Source: Anaerolineae bacterium
GTDB taxonomy: Bacteria; Chloroflexota; Anaerolineae; Aggregatilineales; UBA3940
Direction of reading: 5' to 3'
DNA length: 32,376 bases
Assembly: GCA_016926985.1 (NCBI GenBank)
Contig: JAFGNO010000131.1
Location: forward strand, 1-32,376
Shown piece after piece: positions 27,516 to 32,376 of this stretch (position 1 is its first letter; the number at the start of each line of letters is the position of its first letter). The translations under genes and the position numbers were made by a program. Under the pieces are notes generated by a model, which was given only the letters and a program-made list of their open reading frames with translations, made no database searches and had not been told where the DNA came from.

Positions 27516-28124
27516 CTAGTCTCCAATGCGGCTCTTATCGCTGCATTTCATCAAATTGACAAGTCGCGTCTCTAGTGTGCCGTATCCGGTATCCCACACC
27601 TCAAAATCAAGCTCCAACTGCGCTGCCGCCCTGGATGCTTTTGCCAACAGGCTGGGATCATCAGTCTGCTTCAGGTAAACGACCCGTCTGTAATTTGCAA
27701 AGTAAGTATCCCTGAGCTCCGGGGCCCGGTCCAATCCGAGTCCTTCAATAACAAGGTGATCGAATGAGCGAACCAGGAAGTCTGTGAGAAAAAACGTGCC
27801 CGGCTCATCGACCATGGCCGCCTCAAACGCGTCTTTGCCAAGATACTGCTCATAACAGTGCGGGCCGCTGATCCGCTCAACAGACAGGGAATCCAACATA
27901 TCATCCAGGGCGCCGGCTGTACCGCAGTCGCCATAAATAACAATCGTATGCTCATACCGATCGGCGGTATCCACAATACGCTTCCTGACAGCCTCCGGTA
28001 TGCGGGAGGGATCGTTATGCAAAAGCGCGGGGACTGCCAGCACTTCTGCATCCCAGCCATATCGATTCCGTATGGCGATCACCTCGCGGGCAAGTGCCCC
28101 ACAGGTAAGCAGCAGAACTGTCAC
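27516..28124 (-). CDS. DUF1638 family protein
   Basis: The 202-residue soluble protein matches DUF1638, with LLTCGALAREV at the start, VIYGDCGTAGALDDML in the middle, GPHCYEQYLG, and YLKQTDDPSL towards the end. The GDCGTAG and HCYEQ motifs carry the conserved cysteines. Its biochemical role is unknown to me, but family members repeatedly sit beside corrinoid methyltransferases and split methionine synthases. It begins with GTG at 28124 and lies 12 bases after the methyltransferase module at 28137 and 3 bases before the one at 27512, so the three are coupled. Confidence 0.85.
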   Translation of the reverse strand: MTVLLLTCGALAREVIAIRNRYGWDAEVLAVPALLHNDPSRIPEAVRKRIVDTADRYEHTIVIYGDCGTAGALDDMLDSLSVERISGPHCYEQYLGKDAFEAAMVDEPGTFFLTDFLVRSFDHLVIEGLGLDRAPELRDTYFANYRRVVYLKQTDDPSLLAKASRAAAQLELDFEVWDTGYGTLETRLVNLMKCSDKSRIGD

Positions 28125-28136
28125 CGAACTGGCATC

Positions 28137-29021
28137 CTATTTAAGCGCCTCTGCAATAGCGCGGATATGATCAGGGGTGCTCCCGCAGCAAGCGCCAATG
28201 ATGGTTGCACCCAGGTTCCGCACCCGCACCGCATAGCGCCCCATATCTGAGGGGGCTGCATCATACACTGGCACGCCAGCTTCCAGGTGGGGCACACCTG
28301 CATTTGCCTTGGCGATCAGGACAGCGTTCTTGCCAAGTGCATGCATTTTGCTGACCACAGTCTCAATTTCCTCAATACCGTTCCCGCAGTTGCCACCCAG
28401 CGCCACGACATCGAACCCTATGAGGACTTCAAAGGCTCTCTCAGGTGTCACCCCAAACATTGTCCGCCCATTTGTATCAAAGGTCATGGTTGTGACCAGG
28501 GGCAGTTGGGGTGCTGCACGCCGGGCGCCCTCTACCGCAGCACGCACCTCCTCAAGATCGGACATCGTCTCAATCCAAAGGATATCAACGCCGCCTTCTG
28601 CCAGTGCGCCCGCCTGCTCCGCAAATGCAGAGACCGCATCGTCAAACTCCATGTCTCCATATGGCTTCAAAAGACTGCCGGTTGGGCCCATATCCCCCGC
28701 CACAATCACCGGTTGAGGAGCCTCATCAGCTTCGGTCCTGGCCAGGCTGGCCGCCGCCTGATTAAACTCAATGGCTCTATCAGACAACTTGTGCAGCTTG
28801 AGACGATATCTGTTACATCCAAACGTGTTGGTCAGGATAATCTGTGCGCCGGCTTCAATATAAGCCCGGTGAACATTGCGTATCCTGTCTGGATGCTCAA
28901 CATTCCACAATTCCGGCGAGTCTCCCTGAGTCAGGCCCAGCTCAAACAGGATGGTGCCCATCGCGCCATCGGCAATCACCGGTTTGCCGGAAGATATAAG
29001 GTCCTGGAATGTGGTTTTCAT
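28137..29021 (-). CDS. Homocysteine S-methyltransferase module
   Basis: The 294-residue protein matches the homocysteine-binding domain of MetH and betaine-homocysteine methyltransferase. It has DGAMGT (18-23), NTFGCN (65-70), GDMGPTG (109-115) and zinc ligands C212 in GGNCGNG plus C278-C279 in GACCGST. It would transfer a methyl group to homocysteine to give methionine. MetH carries this domain, a pterin domain, a cobalamin domain and a reactivation domain in one chain; here the first two are separate genes. I chose the ATG at 29021, preceded by AAAGG; a TTG three bases earlier is possible. Confidence 0.9.
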   Translation of the reverse strand: MKTTFQDLISSGKPVIADGAMGTILFELGLTQGDSPELWNVEHPDRIRNVHRAYIEAGAQIILTNTFGCNRYRLKLHKLSDRAIEFNQAAASLARTEADEAPQPVIVAGDMGPTGSLLKPYGDMEFDDAVSAFAEQAGALAEGGVDILWIETMSDLEEVRAAVEGARRAAPQLPLVTTMTFDTNGRTMFGVTPERAFEVLIGFDVVALGGNCGNGIEEIETVVSKMHALGKNAVLIAKANAGVPHLEAGVPVYDAAPSDMGRYAVRVRNLGATIIGACCGSTPDHIRAIAEALK

Positions 29022-29081
29022 CAATTACCTTTCATAAGCAATCAGCGTTTGCAATGAATGGGAGGATTTTACCATACTCCC

Positions 29082-31127
29082 CTACCCTGTTCTACGCGAC
29101 CGCGATGATCTGTCTTTTCGCCTGTCACCAGGACTATTTCGAGGCGGCAGAATCCCCGCAAGATGAGGAAATTTGTCTTCAGCATGTGGCAGGGCCATGG
29201 CAGCAACAAAGAATTCCTGGAAATGTGGAGCAATGGCGGTCTCAACATATTCAACACTGCGAGCTGCCTCCTGCGCTTCCTTCCGGCTCTCAGCGTTGAG
29301 AAGCGCGATCCGCGCCCCATCCCCGGCAGAATTGCCAACTGCTGTTACGTTTATGAGATCGCAATCTGGTATCAGCCCAATGACCATGGCATAGGTTGGA
29401 TCAATATAACTGCCAAAAGCGCCCGCCAGTTTGATCCGGTCGACCCTGTCTGTCCCAAACCTTTCCATAAGCAGCCGAATCCCTGCATAGAGCGCACCTT
29501 TTGCAAGCTGTATCTGACGTATATCATTTTGAGTAACGACGATATCATGACCGGTGGATGTTTGCTCGCTGTCAGCAATCACTACCTCATAGGTGCGACC
29601 ATTCGGCTGCAGCCTGACCGCAGGGTGCAGACTTTCAGCATCCTTTACAAATCGACCGCTACGATCAATTAGCCTATGAATGAATAACTCCCCCACCACT
29701 TCGATAATGCCCGATCCACAAATCCCGGTTGGCTTGAGCGACTGGTCCGCATCGATCTCGCCGCTCCAGCGCTGATCTCCCACGACCTTATAGTGCATCT
29801 GGCCTTGACCAGTATCGATCCGAAACCGCTCAATTGCCCCCGGTGTGGCTCGCTGACCGTGGGTAATCTGCGCGCCTTCAAAGGCCGGCCCTGTCGGGCT
29901 TGAGGCTGACAGCATCCGCGTGCGGTTCCCAAGCAGAATCTCAGCATTTGTGCCGATATCTACAACAAGTGTGATCTGGTCATCAAGCTGGGGCTGTTCA
30001 GCCAGAAGTACTGCTGCATTATCTGCTCCAACATGCCCAGCAATGCATGGCAAAATGTGCGCATACGCGCCTTTGCTGACAGAGGTCAAACCCAGATCAC
30101 GGGCTTTGATATCAACCGGATCGCTGACTGCCAGCGCAAATGGCGCCCCACCCAATTCAACGGGGTCAATACCCAGCAAGATATGATGCATGACGGTGTT
30201 ACCAACCAGCACAACATCGACAATATCATCCTGATGTAAATCGACACTTGCTGCGGCTTCAACCGCCAGGTCGTTTACTGCCTTCAACACAGCCCGGTGC
30301 ATCCGGGCAAGTCCCTCTGGCTCAGTGATACCATACGACACGCGGCTCATCAGGTCCTCACCATATCGGACCTGCGGGTTCATCATTGACCGGGTAGCCA
30401 GTACCTGGCCTGTCAGCAGATCAACCAGATGCCCGGCAAGAGTTGTCGATCCAACGTCAACGGCAAACCCGGCCATCCTTTCAACATACCCCGGCTCAAT
30501 ACGGATTACCTCAGCATTGTTCCAGAGCGTCAGGGTTATTGCCCAATTGCCCTGGCGCAAAGCCGATTGGAGTCGTGGAAACAATACCGGATCGAGTTGA
30601 ATATCGCTGGCATGCCATTGATTGGAAACGGCGCGTTGCACTCGCTCCCAATCAGCAGTGCCTTCTAAAATCGCCGGTTCAACGGTGATATACATAAGCC
30701 TGACAGCGGGATTGACCGCTATTTGCAGGTCGCTGGCCTCTTTGCGAATAACCTGCTTGCGTGCGAGGCTGCTTTCCGGCACAAAAATAAGCGCGTCACC
30801 CTTGAGCCTGGCAGAACATGATAGGCGATATTTGCTGAGGTCAAGCCCGTGTTCTTCTGCATAGGCTTGTTCCTCCGCTTCTGGTGGGGTGAGGTGCGAG
30901 TTTTTTGACTCGATACCGTGCTTTTGAAAAATACCAGTCTCGTGAGCGATCAGACACTTTCCGCAGGTCTGCCGCCCACCACAGATTGACTCGATGCCCA
31001 CTCCAAGCTGCCGGGCGGCATCAAGCACAGTCTGTCCACATTCAACCTTACCCTGCCTTCCTGAAGGCATAAGGATCAGCCTACACAGGATAGTGCTATC
31101 TTGATGGCTCATCTTCCTCGCTCGCAT
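29082..31127 (-). CDS. Ferredoxin/ASKHA corrinoid reductive activator (RACE)
   Basis: The 681-residue protein has an N-terminal [2Fe-2S] domain with C49, C55, C58 and C104 (CGGRQTCGKC), a linker, and an ASKHA-type ATPase domain from about 220 (FAVDVGSTTLAG, VVDIGTNAEI, SSPTGPAFEGA, KLAGAFGSYI), corresponding to DUF4445. Such proteins use ATP and a low-potential electron to bring cob(II)amide back to cob(I)amide in corrinoid methyltransferase systems. Here it would reactivate the corrinoid of the split methionine synthase or of the acetyl-CoA pathway. The ATG at 31127 has no clear ribosome site; the one at 31112 has GAGGA close by. The C terminus is a short Arg/Ser-rich tail. Confidence 0.9.
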   Translation of the reverse strand: MRARKMSHQDSTILCRLILMPSGRQGKVECGQTVLDAARQLGVGIESICGGRQTCGKCLIAHETGIFQKHGIESKNSHLTPPEAEEQAYAEEHGLDLSKYRLSCSARLKGDALIFVPESSLARKQVIRKEASDLQIAVNPAVRLMYITVEPAILEGTADWERVQRAVSNQWHASDIQLDPVLFPRLQSALRQGNWAITLTLWNNAEVIRIEPGYVERMAGFAVDVGSTTLAGHLVDLLTGQVLATRSMMNPQVRYGEDLMSRVSYGITEPEGLARMHRAVLKAVNDLAVEAAASVDLHQDDIVDVVLVGNTVMHHILLGIDPVELGGAPFALAVSDPVDIKARDLGLTSVSKGAYAHILPCIAGHVGADNAAVLLAEQPQLDDQITLVVDIGTNAEILLGNRTRMLSASSPTGPAFEGAQITHGQRATPGAIERFRIDTGQGQMHYKVVGDQRWSGEIDADQSLKPTGICGSGIIEVVGELFIHRLIDRSGRFVKDAESLHPAVRLQPNGRTYEVVIADSEQTSTGHDIVVTQNDIRQIQLAKGALYAGIRLLMERFGTDRVDRIKLAGAFGSYIDPTYAMVIGLIPDCDLINVTAVGNSAGDGARIALLNAESRKEAQEAARSVEYVETAIAPHFQEFFVAAMALPHAEDKFPHLAGILPPRNSPGDRRKDRSSRSRRTG

Positions 31128-31190
31128 CAGTCAGACAACAGTCAATTGCCTGATAAGTGTACCAGCACACAGATCGGCATTCAACGAGAG

Positions 31191-32102
31191 TTAAGGGGAG
31201 ACAAGTGGGGGCAATCGATACATCCTGTAGCGCAGTCGCCTCAGGGGCTTGTTGGCTCGTTTGAGCAGGATTTGAAGATCGTGGAGGTGCTGTCGGGCAG
31301 CACACTCACCAACTGAAACCAGATCTATCGCATGCTTCAGGTCGAGAAGCCCAACCTGCTGCGTCCCCGCTCGTATCAAAACATCTGGCGGGTAGACATT
31401 CATTTCGTACGCTGTAAGCATTTGTTGGCTCAGCATAGTTGAATACAGCAGCGTGTTAAATACTTCCTCCCGGCGAGACAAATTCAGGAGCCAATATAGC
31501 GCACGCTGTAGCTGTTTATTGAAACTGGCAATATCATTCATCACCAACTTGACATCCAGGTCGTTGCCAAGATCCACAGCAACCAGGTATTTTGCACCTA
31601 ACTGGTAGGCTGCCTGTGTCGGCACATTGCTGACAACGCCACCATCTACCAGCTTGCGATGACTCCATGTTACAGAAGGGAATATACCGGGCAGAGCTGT
31701 TGTAGCCAGCAGCGCATCCACTACTGGCCCTCGCTCAATGAGTATCCGATCACCACTGACAATGTCAGCGGCCACCACCGCAATCTTAGGTGATAAATCC
31801 CTCAAATCAATGTCTGCAAAATGCGCGGCAAGTATTTCCTTCAGCGGCCCGACAGATAACAAACCCCGACCCGTTCTGTCAATCTTTATCAGTTCATCAA
31901 AATCAACGGCAGCAAGCAATTCAGTCATGTGCTGGGGAAGCCAACCCATGCCAACCATGGTCGCCACAATCCCACCAATACTCGTACCCACAACAATATC
32001 AGGCTTATAACCAATCTCTTCCAGGACCCTCAAAACGCCAATGTGAGCGCCTCCTCGAGCTCCCCCACCGCCAAGCGCCAATCCGATTTTTGGTAAAAAC
32101 AC
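31191..32102 (-). CDS. Patatin-like phospholipase (RssA type)
   Basis: The 303-residue protein has the patatin core: oxyanion loop GGGGARGGAHIG (11-22), nucleophile motif GTSIGG with S41, and catalytic DGG with D153. It probably hydrolyses acyl esters of phospholipids at the inner face of the membrane; a hydrophobic signal peptide is absent. The start is GTG with GGAG 5 bases upstream. It lies 63 bases before the reactivase gene in the same direction but shows no functional link to it. The C-terminal half beyond 200 is less conserved. Confidence 0.88.
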   Translation of the reverse strand: MFLPKIGLALGGGGARGGAHIGVLRVLEEIGYKPDIVVGTSIGGIVATMVGMGWLPQHMTELLAAVDFDELIKIDRTGRGLLSVGPLKEILAAHFADIDLRDLSPKIAVVAADIVSGDRILIERGPVVDALLATTALPGIFPSVTWSHRKLVDGGVVSNVPTQAAYQLGAKYLVAVDLGNDLDVKLVMNDIASFNKQLQRALYWLLNLSRREEVFNTLLYSTMLSQQMLTAYEMNVYPPDVLIRAGTQQVGLLDLKHAIDLVSVGECAARQHLHDLQILLKRANKPLRRLRYRMYRLPPLVSP

Positions 32103-32211
32103 AGGGTCTCCTTTTAGTTTGGCTTCCAGAATGCGTCTATCAAGTACTGTCCTTGTAATTCAGTGGATTGGCAAATCACGTTTACGGCTTGCGCCAGCAA
32201 AATCCCCAACA

Positions 32212-32231
32212 GAATCAAAAAGCCTGCTGGC
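32212..32231. repeat. Direct repeat, first copy
   Basis: GAATCAAAAAGCCTGCTGGC occurs here and again at 32326-32345, identical over 20 bases and 114 bases apart. On the minus strand the match continues after a 2-base gap as GCCATC. The two copies are in the same reading frame on the minus strand. A hairpin, CAGTGGC-TGC-GCCACTG at 32244-32260, lies between them. No gene is supported in 32103-32376. Confidence 0.6.
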
Positions 32232-32325
32232 AAGATGGCGTGTCAGTGGCTGCGCCACTGCCCTGGCAGAAACGCTGCGCCTTTCTGCACGTCTGGGATG
32301 ACTGTCCTGTCTGTCAGGTGGGGGG

Positions 32326-32345
32326 GAATCAAAAAGCCTGCTGGC
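32326..32345. repeat. Direct repeat, second copy
   Basis: This is the second identical copy of the 20-base element at 32212-32231. In minus-strand orientation it reads as GCCAGCAGGC followed by a T-run, which could be the tail of a terminator for a gene beyond the window edge. Confidence 0.6.
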
Positions 32346-32376
32346 GATGGCCTAGGTTCCCACCGGGCTGCCCCGG

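Noticed and set aside
28287-29057. Plus-strand open frame of 256 codons opposite the homocysteine methyltransferase
   Set aside because: It lies over a gene with intact motifs and has no family features of its own.

Overview
The window looks like a chromosomal segment of an anaerobic bacterium, most likely a member of Chloroflexota (Anaerolineae/Dehalococcoidia-like). That is an inference from gene content: a Wood-Ljungdahl-type methylene-tetrahydrofolate reductase embedded in a heterodisulfide-reductase operon, respiratory multihaem cytochromes, and an rpoB with no rpoC beside it. No 16S rRNA is present to settle the lineage.

Layout. (1) 1-948: the start of an unidentified gene leaving the window and a small membrane protein. 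(2) 1025-13960: one long minus-strand operon, read from right to left as hdrA, mvhD, a giant hdrA with an internal NAD(P)H-oxidoreductase module, a second mvhD with an in-frame UGA, metV, metF, a fused hdrC-hdrB, and a small unknown protein. A TTGACT/TATAAT promoter and an adjacent Rex- or CRP-like palindrome lie at its head, and a terminator lies at 1027-1051. (3) 14047-18573: a second minus-strand operon encoding a 16-haem membrane-anchored cytochrome c, a Tat-exported four-cluster ferredoxin and an NrfD-type quinone-interacting membrane protein, closed by its own terminator. (4) 18850-23006: rpoB on the plus strand with a structured leader and a perfect terminator. (5) 23078-26043: a zinc-ribbon protein, a FabH-like ketoacyl synthase, and an ECF sigma factor followed by a probable membrane-bound partner. 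(6) 26149-26613: tmRNA (ssrA) with promoter, tag reading frame and terminator. (7) 26616-31127: a minus-strand cluster of a pterin-type methyltransferase, a DUF1638 protein, a homocysteine S-methyltransferase module and a ferredoxin/ASKHA corrinoid reactivase, which together look like a split cobalamin-dependent methionine synthase lacking its cobalamin-binding part. (8) 31191-32376: a patatin-like lipase and a short repeat-bearing tail.

How the parts fit. The Hdr operon is a MetVF-HdrABC-MvhD type complex that would couple NAD(P)H and other carriers to methylene-THF reduction, probably with flavin-based electron bifurcation or confurcation. Methyl-THF made by MetFV would feed the methyltransferase cluster at 26.6-31.1 kb. 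The cytochrome/NrfD operon would exchange electrons between the quinone pool and the cell exterior.

The most notable observation is the second MvhD (4958-5419). An in-frame UGA sits exactly where its paralogue in the same operon has a cysteine, and a small SECIS-like hairpin follows it, so a selenocysteine is strongly suggested.
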